Notes under the pieces: model-generated
Databases searched by the model: none
Told to the model about the DNA's origin: nothing
The model's input: only the letters and a program-made list of their open reading frames with translations
Assembly (NCBI GenBank): GCA_011389765.1
Contig: JAABTT010000002.1
Coordinates: 1-64,000, forward strand
Length of the DNA stretch: 64,000 nucleotides
DNA from: Desulfohalobiaceae bacterium S24
GTDB lineage: Bacteria > Desulfobacterota > Desulfovibrionia > Desulfovibrionales > Desulfothermaceae
Reading direction: 5' to 3'
Program-made: the position numbers and the translations under genes
Part shown: piece after piece, positions 31,719-40,266 of the stretch
Layout of the letters: each line of letters starts with the position of its first letter
Numbering within the stretch: the stretch's first letter is position 1

Positions 31719-33179
31719 TCCGCCGCTGTTCGATGTTTTTGCAGAACTCGGCTCAAGCTCCATGACGACAACCGGTCCAAGTTCCTGGAACTGCTTTTTC
31801 AGTTCATCTTTTTGGCCAACGCCCAGTGTGGTCAGCCGTTTCGGCTGCAGGTATTTCCGGGACGCCCGGAGTACGTCCTCGGTGCTCACCTGCCGGATGG
31901 CCTCGGTGAGCTTATGAAAGCTGTCCGGAGCCATGTCCCGATAGGCATAGTGCATGCGGCGTTCGAGGATCTCTTCCGGGCGATCGTATCGAAAGACCAG
32001 GGAGTTGAAGAACTGGTCCTTGGCCTGGTCAAGCTCCTCCCGGGTCACGCCCTCCTGAAGTCGTTCCAGCTCATGCCTGACGGCGGCAACGGCCTCGGCC
32101 GAGGTCGAGGTGCCGGTCTGCAGCCCCACGAAGAACATGCCGGGATAGAAGTAATGGCAGTCGTAACGGCCGAATACGGAATAGGCCAGCCCCATTTCCG
32201 TACGCACCCGTTGGAACATTCGTCCGGAGAATCCCCCGCTCAGAATGGTGTTCATGACCTGGAGGGCCGCGTAATCCGGATTCTGGCGACGACCGCCCAA
32301 ATGCCCCATGAGGATGAAGCTCTGATTGACATCTGATTTGGGGGCCACGTGAAACGATCGTTCCGGTTCGACCTCCACCGGGGGCAGACTGATCCGGCGG
32401 TCGGATGCGCGGGGGAAGACAGCAAATTCCGATTCCAGCAGGGAGCGGATGGCCGAGGGATTTACGTCGCCTACGATCCCCACCAGGAGGTTGCCCCCCT
32501 GAAAGGCCTGCTCGTGAAAATCCAAAAGATCAGACCGGTTCACGGCAGCCACTGTTTCGTACTCGGGTACCCGGGCGTAAACGGCATCGCCACCGTAGAT
32601 CAGTTTTCGAAAAACCCGGAAGGCGATTTCCTTCTGAGAATCGTTGCGTCTTGATATTTCCGTGTTGAGCTGTTGTTTGGCCAGGGTGATCTTGTCTTCA
32701 GGAAAGGCGGGCTGGTATAAAAGCTCGACAAAGACCGGCAGGAGCTTTTGAAAGTCCTCACTCAGGACATTCATGGAGGCCGATCCCGAGATGAATCCGA
32801 AATCGGTTTCCATGACCGCCGCCTTGTCGGCCAGGAGACGGTTGAGGATGTCTGGAGGATGCTTTTCGGTGCCTCCGCTCCGCATGGTTTCGGCGCAGAT
32901 TCTGGCCAGTCCTTCCTTGCCCTCGGGCACGAGCCATTCCCCGGCCCTGATCGAAACAGAAACCTCGACCAGAGGGAGTTCGTGATCTTCCACCAGGAAA
33001 AAGCGGACCCCGTTGTCCAGGCGGAAGGTCAAAACATCGGGTTCAGGCCAGGTGACCTGGCGGTCAAATTGCAGTTCGCTGTAGTGCTTCGGGCCGGCCG
33101 GACTCGGAGCGGCGGAGACCAGGCCGAGCAGGAGCGCGATCAGCAGAATAAACGCCGACAGGTTGTTGCGTGCAGTCAT
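31701..33179 (-). CDS. M16-family peptidase-like protein, probably non-catalytic subunit
   Basis: 492 residues with a signal peptide (LSAFILLIALLLGLVSAAP). The N-terminal domain has LDNGVRFFLVEDHELPLVEV and RAGEWLVPEGKEGLARICAE, where the zinc motif HxxEH would sit: histidines and the glutamate-histidine pair are absent. The C-terminal domain (MGHLGGRRQNPDYAALQVMN, GGFSGRMFQRVRTEMGLAYS) is well kept. It should form a heterodimer with the catalytic subunit encoded just upstream, whose stop it overlaps by four bases. Confidence 0.85.
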   Translation of the reverse strand: MTARNNLSAFILLIALLLGLVSAAPSPAGPKHYSELQFDRQVTWPEPDVLTFRLDNGVRFFLVEDHELPLVEVSVSIRAGEWLVPEGKEGLARICAETMRSGGTEKHPPDILNRLLADKAAVMETDFGFISGSASMNVLSEDFQKLLPVFVELLYQPAFPEDKITLAKQQLNTEISRRNDSQKEIAFRVFRKLIYGGDAVYARVPEYETVAAVNRSDLLDFHEQAFQGGNLLVGIVGDVNPSAIRSLLESEFAVFPRASDRRISLPPVEVEPERSFHVAPKSDVNQSFILMGHLGGRRQNPDYAALQVMNTILSGGFSGRMFQRVRTEMGLAYSVFGRYDCHYFYPGMFFVGLQTGTSTSAEAVAAVRHELERLQEGVTREELDQAKDQFFNSLVFRYDRPEEILERRMHYAYRDMAPDSFHKLTEAIRQVSTEDVLRASRKYLQPKRLTTLGVGQKDELKKQFQELGPVVVMELEPSSAKTSNSGGSAAGE

Positions 33180-34690
33180 GACGAATTTCCTCCCTGTTGG
33201 GTCTGATGGAGCATTCGGCCGACGGTTCGGTTCTCCGGCAGGAGATATTCGGTCGCCACCAGCTGGATTGTTTCCGGATCGATGCCGTCCAGTCGGTCCA
33301 GATAGTCGAAGACCCGGCGCCAGCCACCTTCCTGGGCTTCGGCTCGGGCCAGACGTCTGGCCAGTCCGAGGTTGGATTTCAAGCCCCGGACCAGATCGGC
33401 CCGCAACCGGTTTTTGGCTCGATCCAGTTCCTCCAGGGTCACACCCTGGGATTTGATCTGTTCGAGCTCCTGATGCAGGGCCGCACTGAGTTCGTCAAGG
33501 TCTACCCCTTTTCGGGGGATGGCGTAGACGAGAAACAGGGCGGGGTACTGATCACCAGGGAAGCCATTGAAGGCCTGAACCTGTTGGGCCAGGCCCTGTT
33601 CCTCTACCAGTGAGCGGTAGAGTCGGGAGACGCGGCCTCGGGAGAGGATGTCGCTCAAGAGATCCAGAGCGGGGGTATGGGGGTGGGCCTGGTCCACTGT
33701 ATGGTAGGCCTCGAGATACATGGGTTGGTTGGGACCGAGGTGTGCGAACTCACGCTCCCCGCGCTGGGGTGGTTCCCGGGTTATGATTTTGGGGACGAGC
33801 TCGTCCGATTTCATGGGACCGAAATAGGTCCGGGCCAGTTCCTTGATACGTTCCGGGTCCACATCTCCGGCCACAGCCACGGTCAGGTTTTCGGGCCGGT
33901 AATGCTGTTGATAGAAGCGACGGAGGTCCTCCCGGGTGGTGGAGATGATGTCTGTGCTCCAGCCGATGGTTGGAGCCCGGTAAGGGTGGGCGAGATAGGC
34001 CAGGGCCAGGAGTTCTTCGATCATGCGGCCGGTGGGGTTGGAGTCGACACGCATCCGCCGTTCCTCAAGGACCACCTGCTTTTCGGTGTAAAATTCTCTG
34101 AAAACAGGACGCAGGAGCCGGTCCGACTCCAGGCTGAACCACAGCTCGACCCGATTGGCAGGCAGGCTGCAGAAATACATGGTGTAGTCTTTGGCCGTGG
34201 CGGCATTGAGATCGGTACCGCCATGCCGTTCGATGACCTTGGGGAAGGCGTTTGGAACAACGTATTGCTGGGCCTCGTCCCGGAGCTTTTCGAAGCGCTC
34301 CTTGAACTTGCTCAGCTGTGCCTCTTCCGCTCCCCCGAGGTACTTGGCTTCCAGCCAGCGGATGTAGGCGGCGTCCACACGCTCGAGAATTTTTTGCTCC
34401 TGTTCCCAATTGCTGGTTCCGATACCCGGGGTCCCTTTGAAGGCCAGGTGCTCGAAGAGGTGGGCGATGCCGGTATGACCGCGTGGTTCGTCCACACTGC
34501 CGACGTCGACAAAGGTCACGAAGCTGGCGACCGGGGCCTGGTGTCGTTCGATCACCAGAAAACGCAGGCCGTTTTTTAGGGTGAAGGCGCTCACTTTGTC
34601 TTCGAAGATTTCCAGATAGCTGCGGGCCTGGGCGAGATGCCCGGAACCCAGCAGGAACGCCAGTCCGATACAGAACAGGTATTTTCGCAT
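33176..34690 (-). CDS. M16-family zinc peptidase, catalytic subunit
   Basis: 504 residues with a signal peptide (RKYLFCIGLAFLLGSGHLAQA). The zinc motif HxxEH is intact in HTGIAHLFEHLAFKGTPG. Text of the second domain (EFAHLGPNQPMYLEAYH, ILSRGRVSRLYRSLVEEQGL) follows. It is exported and probably degrades peptides in the envelope together with the downstream HxxEH-less partner. The ATG at 34690 gives the signal peptide; the frame is open to 34735. Confidence 0.9.
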   Translation of the reverse strand: MRKYLFCIGLAFLLGSGHLAQARSYLEIFEDKVSAFTLKNGLRFLVIERHQAPVASFVTFVDVGSVDEPRGHTGIAHLFEHLAFKGTPGIGTSNWEQEQKILERVDAAYIRWLEAKYLGGAEEAQLSKFKERFEKLRDEAQQYVVPNAFPKVIERHGGTDLNAATAKDYTMYFCSLPANRVELWFSLESDRLLRPVFREFYTEKQVVLEERRMRVDSNPTGRMIEELLALAYLAHPYRAPTIGWSTDIISTTREDLRRFYQQHYRPENLTVAVAGDVDPERIKELARTYFGPMKSDELVPKIITREPPQRGEREFAHLGPNQPMYLEAYHTVDQAHPHTPALDLLSDILSRGRVSRLYRSLVEEQGLAQQVQAFNGFPGDQYPALFLVYAIPRKGVDLDELSAALHQELEQIKSQGVTLEELDRAKNRLRADLVRGLKSNLGLARRLARAEAQEGGWRRVFDYLDRLDGIDPETIQLVATEYLLPENRTVGRMLHQTQQGGNSS

Positions 34691-35021
34691 GGCATCCTCA
34701 CAGGTATTGGGTGTTTCCTGAAAAAATGCATCCATTAGCTTTATTCCCGGCTTCTGAATGCATCCCGATGTTTTGAAAGGCCTGCGCTTTCAGCATTCGC
34801 GAAAAGTATCCATCAGAAAAAGATCCCTGACAAGGGGGAAAAATGGGGGAGGGCTTACAGGCTTTTCGAAAATCGGGGGCTGATCTTCTGCTTGCGTGGC
34901 TGCCTGTACGCCGCGCACAAGGTGTCCGAGTTGACCTTTGCCCCATATTGGCCCTATATTGGAAAGACGTTGTGGGCATACATCCACGACCGACCGAATG
35001 TTTCTTGCTCGAGGAGGTGCT
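34691..35021. other. 331-base intergenic region, nothing recognised
   Basis: This separates the divergent M16 and HD-GYP genes. I see no palindrome, RNA gene or convincing small gene in it; it presumably holds both promoters. Confidence 0.5.
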
Positions 35022-36029
35022 ATGAGCATTGCTTCGGCCGCTTCAGGCGTATCTGGTTCCGAAAAACCAAACTCATCCGATCACAATTATTTCCCCATCT
35101 CTCCAGACACGCTCAACCCGAGCGTTCTGACCGATTTCCGGGTCTATCTCAAACGCGGCAAACACTACGTGCTGTATACCAAAGAACGGGAGCATTTTTC
35201 AGAAGGTTTGAAGAAGCGCTTGATGGATAATGGCATCCAGACCGTCTATATCCCGTTTGACCAGCAGGCTCTGTATGAAGATTATGTTGTTGAGAATTTT
35301 GAATGGATACTCAATGACCCCTCGATCCCCCTGGATGTCCGCTCCAAGGTTTTTCTGGACACCACCAGCAAGCAGGTCTATTCCATCTTTGCCAAAAAAC
35401 TGCCTGCGCTGGATGATTCGACTTTGGAGGGCGTCCAGCACGTGGTGGGCTCCAGCCTTTCCTTTCTATCCACGCCCGGGGCCATGAAGAGTATCGGACA
35501 GTTTGTCTCCCATGACTATGAGACCTTTACCCACAGTGTCCACGTCTTCACCTACACCATGATGCTCATGCAGATGCTGGCCGAAGACTGGGAAGAGGCG
35601 GCGCTCATAGATGTCGGGGTCGGGGCCTTGCTCCATGATATCGGGAAGCTTCGTATCGCTGCTTCCATTTTGAACAAGCCCGGGAAATTGAATCCTGAGG
35701 AATGGGAAAAGGTCAAACTGCACCCGGTGCACGGCATGCGTATGTGCACCAAGGTTACCATGCCCCAAATGAGTTTGAACTGCATCCTTTTTCATCATGA
35801 AAAATTCGATGGCAGCGGCTATCCCACAGGAATGAAAGACGAGGAGATCCCCCTGCCGGTTCGGATCATCACCTGCTGCGACGTGTATGACGCTATTACC
35901 TCAAAGCGGGCCTATGCCGAGGCTGAAGATCCCTTCAGTGCGTTGAAGATCATGAGCAACCAGATGAAAGGGGCTTTTGATCTCGATGTGTTCAAGGCTT
36001 TTATTGAGGTCCTTGGCAAAAACAAGTAG
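35022..36029 (+). CDS. HD-GYP domain protein, probable c-di-GMP phosphodiesterase
   Basis: 335 residues. An N-terminal ~115-residue region without a named domain precedes the HD-GYP domain: FTHSVHVFTYTMML, LLHDIGKLRI (HD pair near residue 204), HPVHGMRMC, and FHHEKFDGSGYPTGM (GYP near residue 263), then CDVYDAITSKRAY. It should hydrolyse c-di-GMP to GMP. No receiver or sensor domain is attached. GAGGAGG stands before the ATG at 35022. Confidence 0.92.
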   Translation: MSIASAASGVSGSEKPNSSDHNYFPISPDTLNPSVLTDFRVYLKRGKHYVLYTKEREHFSEGLKKRLMDNGIQTVYIPFDQQALYEDYVVENFEWILNDPSIPLDVRSKVFLDTTSKQVYSIFAKKLPALDDSTLEGVQHVVGSSLSFLSTPGAMKSIGQFVSHDYETFTHSVHVFTYTMMLMQMLAEDWEEAALIDVGVGALLHDIGKLRIAASILNKPGKLNPEEWEKVKLHPVHGMRMCTKVTMPQMSLNCILFHHEKFDGSGYPTGMKDEEIPLPVRIITCCDVYDAITSKRAYAEAEDPFSALKIMSNQMKGAFDLDVFKAFIEVLGKNK

Positions 36030-36154
36030 TGTTTGGACGGAACCGCACCCATCTGCTTCGTCACGGCAAAATTTTGAATTCCTCATGTATGCAAATACAC
36101 TGCGGCTTCAAAATTTTTTGTTCCTCGCATCCGGGCACGCTTTCGTCCAAACAC
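36029..36154. repeat. large imperfect palindrome between convergent genes
   Basis: Arms GTGTTTGGACG (36029-36039) and CGTCCAAACAC (36144-36154), with inner arms AAAATTTTGAA (36068-36078) and TTCAAAATTTT (36107-36117). It begins on the last base of the HD-GYP stop codon and separates it from ccdA, so it may end both transcripts. Confidence 0.6.
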
Positions 36155-36177
36155 GGGAGACGGAAACGCACCCATCT

Positions 36178-36885
36178 TCAGAACATGAGCTGTCCCGCCT
36201 GAATCAGAAAATACTCCCCGAGTCCGATCATGGCAAGCCCCAGGCCTTTCTTGACCCAGTTCATCCACTTGCCGGGTTTCGGCAGGGTGAGGAGAAGGCC
36301 GGAAAAGGTCCCCGCCACAATGAGCAGCAGGCCAAGTCCCATGGAGAAGACAAAGAGCAGGACCCCTCCGGTGACCACGTTCTGCTGGGTGGCCACATAG
36401 GTCAGCACCACTCCCAGGACCGGAGCGGTGCAGGGCGAGGCCACCAGACCCGAGGCTGCACCCAGGAGAACCGCTCCCAAGAGGCCTTTCTTGGATTCCC
36501 CGCTGCCGCTTTGCATGGAAAGCATGGGTAGGGGGATGACCTCTAAAATATTCAGACCGAAAAGGATCATGATATTGGCCACGATGAACAAGGCCCAGGG
36601 ATTGGTGCTGATCTGGCCGAAAAAAGCGCCGGTGAGGGCCGCGAGCATGCCCAGGCCGGAGTAGACCAGGGCCATGCCCAGGACATAGGCCAGTGAGAGA
36701 CTGAAGGCCTTGAACCGCGTCTTTTCGCCGACCGTTCTGGAACCTACAAAGGAGGCCACCACCGGCAGGAGGGGATAGATACAGGGTGACAGACTGGCCA
36801 GGATGCCGCCTAAAAAGCAGAGTCCCATGGAAACGATGATTGAGGAATCCAAAGCGGCCTGCAGGCTCGTGCTCAGATCAAGCAT
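36178..36885 (-). CDS. ccdA: cytochrome c biogenesis protein CcdA
   Basis: 235 residues, about six membrane segments. The two conserved cysteines lie in LASLSPCIYPLLPVVASFVG and LVASPCTAPVLGVVL. CcdA passes reducing equivalents from cytoplasmic thioredoxin across the membrane for haem attachment and periplasmic disulfide reduction. Thioredoxin, thioredoxin reductase and a multihaem cytochrome are encoded elsewhere in this window. Confidence 0.92.
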   Translation of the reverse strand: MLDLSTSLQAALDSSIIVSMGLCFLGGILASLSPCIYPLLPVVASFVGSRTVGEKTRFKAFSLSLAYVLGMALVYSGLGMLAALTGAFFGQISTNPWALFIVANIMILFGLNILEVIPLPMLSMQSGSGESKKGLLGAVLLGAASGLVASPCTAPVLGVVLTYVATQQNVVTGGVLLFVFSMGLGLLLIVAGTFSGLLLTLPKPGKWMNWVKKGLGLAMIGLGEYFLIQAGQLMF

Positions 36886-36909
36886 GGTGTCTTCCTTGTT
36901 CTCGTGATT

Positions 36910-37875
36910 TTATTCTTCTTCGATACAGATTTCAATATGTTTGATGGCCTTCAAGGTTCGATAGGTGACATAGATCATGATCAGGGTGAGCAGGGTGATC
37001 AGGCAGTAGGATGCCATCCTGAAAAACAGGAAGCCGGTTTTGTGAAGCATAAGCATGGTGGCAACGGTAAAGGCGACAGTGGGAAAGGTATAGGCCCACC
37101 AGGAAATATAGAATTGAATTTTTGAATAGAGGCCGGCCTGGGAGAAGACGATGATGAACAGGAAAAAAGCAGTATAATACAAGACCCTGGCAAAGGGATC
37201 AATGGCCCCGGTTAAATTGACATAGGCGATAAAGGCGATGGCCGGTGGGGCAAAGAGAATAAAAAACGTCGGGAGGAGCTTGTTCGGGAGGGGATTGTGA
37301 AAAATAATCCGGTTGAAAACAATGGTGAACAGGGTGATCCACATCACAATTCCGATACTGAAAAAGAACCAGGATATTTCGATGAAGCCGTGCTGTGATC
37401 CGGCAATCGGCACCAGGACATTGCCGACAATGGGGATGAACCAGGCCGGATTGAGATGATGGATCTCAAATTTGGTGTGCCGGATCCAGATATACATGAT
37501 GACCACGGAAAAGAAGAGCTGAAGCAGAGCGCCGGTTATCCAGAAATATTTTGAGAGCTGCATGTTTAAGGGAAGGTAGATGATGCCCAGAATAAGAAAC
37601 AGTTTGGCCAGGATGGGATAGAAATTGATCTTGATGGGATGGTTGAATTCATTCCGGACTTCTTGCGGATACTTGATGCATTTTAGCAGGTAGATCAGGA
37701 TGAAAACCGCAAAGAGGAACAAGGTGAAATATAAAAAGGGGCTATAGATGGAAACAGGGAAATGCAGGGCATGCTCTGCTTTCTGCAGGGCCAGGCTGTA
37801 GCCCATGAGGCCAAGCAGGACGGCCAGAAAATTGACCGGAAAATTTTTGAGTCTGTTCTGTTCTGGGCTGGGCAT
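36910..37875 (-). CDS. SLAC1/TehA-family (TDT) membrane transporter
   Basis: 321 residues with ten predicted membrane segments, in the pattern of the TDT family: FPVNFLAVLLGLMGYSLALQ, NPAWFIPIVGNVLVPIAG, SWFFFSIGIVMWITLFTIVF, and YISWWAYTFPTVAFTVATML. Members carry anions or small organic acids, or tellurite resistance in TehA. The start has GGAGG nine bases upstream and a leader-type hairpin about 30 bases before it. Confidence 0.88.
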   Translation of the reverse strand: MPSPEQNRLKNFPVNFLAVLLGLMGYSLALQKAEHALHFPVSIYSPFLYFTLFLFAVFILIYLLKCIKYPQEVRNEFNHPIKINFYPILAKLFLILGIIYLPLNMQLSKYFWITGALLQLFFSVVIMYIWIRHTKFEIHHLNPAWFIPIVGNVLVPIAGSQHGFIEISWFFFSIGIVMWITLFTIVFNRIIFHNPLPNKLLPTFFILFAPPAIAFIAYVNLTGAIDPFARVLYYTAFFLFIIVFSQAGLYSKIQFYISWWAYTFPTVAFTVATMLMLHKTGFLFFRMASYCLITLLTLIMIYVTYRTLKAIKHIEICIEEE

Positions 37876-37902
37876 GGTTCAACCTCCGGGCTCGGCTTCA
37901 CG

Positions 37903-37931
37903 TATCAGCTTTGCCTCCGGCAACGTTGATA
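37903..37931 (-). repeat. leader hairpin (copy d), before the SLAC1-type gene
   Basis: TATCAGCTTTGCC and GGCAACGTTGATA pair at 12 of 13 positions around a three-base loop (GGA in gene sense). Same orientation to its gene as copies a, b, e and f. Confidence 0.6.
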
Positions 37932-38120
37932 ATTTTATTCCGTTTGTGGAGTCAAGGTAACGTTACACCGTTCATCACTGTAATATTTGCACTGCAGTAT
38001 TCTTGCAAGCGCTGAAGGCCTTTGATATCATAAAACCAGAATGAGGTCCAAGTTTTTTGCATTCAGCCGGATTTCCAGGCCTGCGGCCGTAAGTATGAAT
38101 CAACATGCAAGGAGATGAAC

Positions 38121-38444
38121 ATGGCTATTCAGATCTTGATCAAAAGGAAATTTGTTCCGGAAAAGGCTCAGGCCATTGCCCCCCTCATGATTCGTTTGCG
38201 CTCAATGGCGTCGACACGGACGGGGTATCTGTCCAGCCGTTCTTTGAGATGTCTGGAACCGTGTGAAGACAATGAATATCTGATCATCAGCACCTGGCAG
38301 TCTGTTGATTCCTGGAAAAACTGGCTGCAGAGTCCGGAGCGGAAAGCCGTCCAGGAGGAAATCGACAAGGTGTCGGGTGAAAAAACCGAGTACTGGATTT
38401 ATGAGGAGTTGGTGGGGGGGATTGATTCCTTGATCTCCGGATGA
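38121..38444 (+). CDS. ABM-like small dimeric alpha/beta-barrel protein
   Basis: 107 residues: IQILIKRKFVPEKAQAIAPL, RTGYLSSRSLRCLEP, EYLIISTWQSVDSWKNWLQS. This is an antibiotic-biosynthesis-monooxygenase fold of the haem- or quinone-handling kind; no reaction can be assigned. GGAG lies six bases before the ATG at 38121; the ATG at 38115 is too near it. Confidence 0.75.
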   Translation: MAIQILIKRKFVPEKAQAIAPLMIRLRSMASTRTGYLSSRSLRCLEPCEDNEYLIISTWQSVDSWKNWLQSPERKAVQEEIDKVSGEKTEYWIYEELVGGIDSLISG

Positions 38445-38900
38445 AAATAAAATCCTCCTTGGAGTTTTGCTCTGGGCAGGGTCTCGCCTCTTTACAGACC
38501 GTTTTCAGGTATTATTATCCAGGAAATACATGAGTCATTCCCGAGGCGAAGGCGGCCGATAACGGCTTGTTAGCAGTTGCAGACTGCTGTAAAGTTTGTG
38601 CCCTTTGACTGCCTGAACTGGAAAGAGCGGCTGGAGGAGCGCAGCAAGAGTAACGGTAACGTTTAAAGAAGTGTTCAGTCGGGGCCGGGGTTTTTCCAGT
38701 CGAAGGCGGGTGATAGGGGCCGGTGAGCGAAAACAGCGGCTTTTTCTGGATTGGCATGATTCCTGCTAGAAGTCTTCAGCTTTTTTTCAAGCGATCATGC
38801 AAGCCGGCTGAGAATCACATGTGTCCATACATCCCCAATCGGATCAGGTGAAGGCAAACTTCGCCGGATGCGCCTATACGAACCCGAAAGGAGAGAATCT
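38445..38900. other. 456-base gap, no gene recognised
   Basis: Short open frames on both strands lack ribosome sites and family-like text. No strong hairpin is evident. It may contain decayed coding DNA, but I cannot identify it. Confidence 0.4.
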
Positions 38901-39104
38901 ATGATAATGTATGAATTTATTTGCAAAAAATGCCGGGAAGTGTTTGAGGAACTGCTCCGGGATGATTCGGATGCTATCAGCTGTCCGCAGTGCGGCAGTC
39001 CTGATGTGGAGCGAGTGCTCTCCGCGGTCAAGAGTAAATCCGATGGCCAGGGCGGTGGACTGGGGGCCGGTTCAAACTGTGCGCCCTCCTCTGGTTTTTC
39101 CTGA
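38901..39104 (+). CDS. FmdB-type zinc-ribbon protein
   Basis: 67 residues. YEFICKKCREVFEELLRDDS and ISCPQCGSPDVERVLSAV give the two CxxC pairs of the FmdB/CxxC regulatory family, followed by a glycine-rich tail. AAGGAG lies eight bases upstream. Function uncertain; members are small and common in anaerobes. Confidence 0.88.
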   Translation: MIMYEFICKKCREVFEELLRDDSDAISCPQCGSPDVERVLSAVKSKSDGQGGGLGAGSNCAPSSGFS

Positions 39105-39205
39105 GCGGCCTGAGGCGTTCCAGGTCTTGGAACAGAGCAGGCTCGAGCAGCACTAGAAATTTTTTCAAGTGTCTTCCCTGTGAACAGAAAAACTGGAGTG
39201 ATGTC

Positions 39206-40132
39206 ATGAAAGACTCGTACGATCTCGTGATCATCGGTGGCGGTCCGGCCGGCCTCACCGCTGCCATATATGCAGGCCGGGCACGGATGGATGCCCTGCT
39301 CATCGAAATGATTTCCCCGGGCGGACAGATGCTCACCACGGACTGGATCGAGAATTATCCAGGGTTTCCCGAGGGCATCAGCGGCGGGGAACTGGTCATG
39401 AAGATGAACGAGCAGATGGAACGCTTCGGCGTTGATGTGGAATCAGCCGAAGTGACGACCGTGGATTTTTCTGAAACCTCGCACCGGATCACCCTTGAGG
39501 ACCGGAGCATCTCCTGTCGAACCATGATCATCGCCACAGGCGCCTCGCCGAATAAGCTCAAGGTGCCCGGCGAGGACACTTTTTATGGAAAAGGCGTGTC
39601 AACCTGTGCTACCTGTGATGCCGCCTTTTACCGGGATAAAGTAGTGGCGGCCGTCGGGGGCGGGGATACTGCTGTGCAGGAAGCCCTTTTCCTGACGAAA
39701 TTTGTGGAAAAGGTCTATCTCATCCACAGGAGAGACGAGCTTCGGGCCACCAAGATCCTGCAGGAACGGGCCCTGGCCAACGACAAGATCGAGCTTGTCT
39801 GGGACAGTGTGCTTACGGAGATCGGAGGGAGCGGCATGACCGTGGAGCAGGTGACGGTCAAGAACGTCAAAACCGGAGCGACCCGGAGTCTGGCTGTGGA
39901 CGGCTGCTTTGTCTGGGTGGGGACCAAACCGAATGCCCGATTCCTCAATAACAGCCTGAAGACGGATGACTGGGGATTTATCTGGACGGATCAGCACATG
40001 CAGACCTCGGTCCCCGGGGTGTATGCCGTGGGAGATGTGCGAACCACGCCGTTGCGCCAGGTTGTGACGGCTGTCGGAGACGCGGCCATCGCCGTGCACG
40101 CGGCTGAGGAGTATCTCCAGTCCGAAACCTGA
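39206..40132 (+). CDS. trxB: thioredoxin reductase
   Basis: 308 residues. FAD motif IIGGGPAGLTAAIYAGRARM, the redox pair CATC (about residues 134-137) in STCATCDAAFY, the NADP motif VGGGDTAVQEALFLTKF, and the C-terminal GVYAVGDVRTTPLRQV. It reduces thioredoxin with NADPH. The nearest thioredoxin gene lies 2.6 kb downstream past a corrinoid activase. Confidence 0.94.
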   Translation: MKDSYDLVIIGGGPAGLTAAIYAGRARMDALLIEMISPGGQMLTTDWIENYPGFPEGISGGELVMKMNEQMERFGVDVESAEVTTVDFSETSHRITLEDRSISCRTMIIATGASPNKLKVPGEDTFYGKGVSTCATCDAAFYRDKVVAAVGGGDTAVQEALFLTKFVEKVYLIHRRDELRATKILQERALANDKIELVWDSVLTEIGGSGMTVEQVTVKNVKTGATRSLAVDGCFVWVGTKPNARFLNNSLKTDDWGFIWTDQHMQTSVPGVYAVGDVRTTPLRQVVTAVGDAAIAVHAAEEYLQSET

Positions 40133-40233
40133 AGCAGGTTTCGGTCATTGGGCTTTTGGACGTCAGTCTGCCTGATTCAAAAGTACACAGGGAAATACAG
40201 CATCATTTTTACATGAAGCTCGTTGAAAATAGA

Positions 40234-40266
40234 CCTCAATGAACCGGCTTGGCCGGTTCATTGAGG
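40234..40266 (-). terminator. 15-bp perfect hairpin over the RACo stop codon
   Basis: CCTCAATGAACCGGC pairs perfectly with GCCGGTTCATTGAGG around TTG. The stop codon of the RACo-type gene (40258-40260) lies in one arm. In that sense the hairpin is followed by TCTATTTTC, a weak T tract. Confidence 0.65.

Noticed and set aside
34843-35025. Small plus-strand protein upstream of the HD-GYP gene
   Set aside because: No family text, no ribosome site, and its end overlaps the HD-GYP start region.
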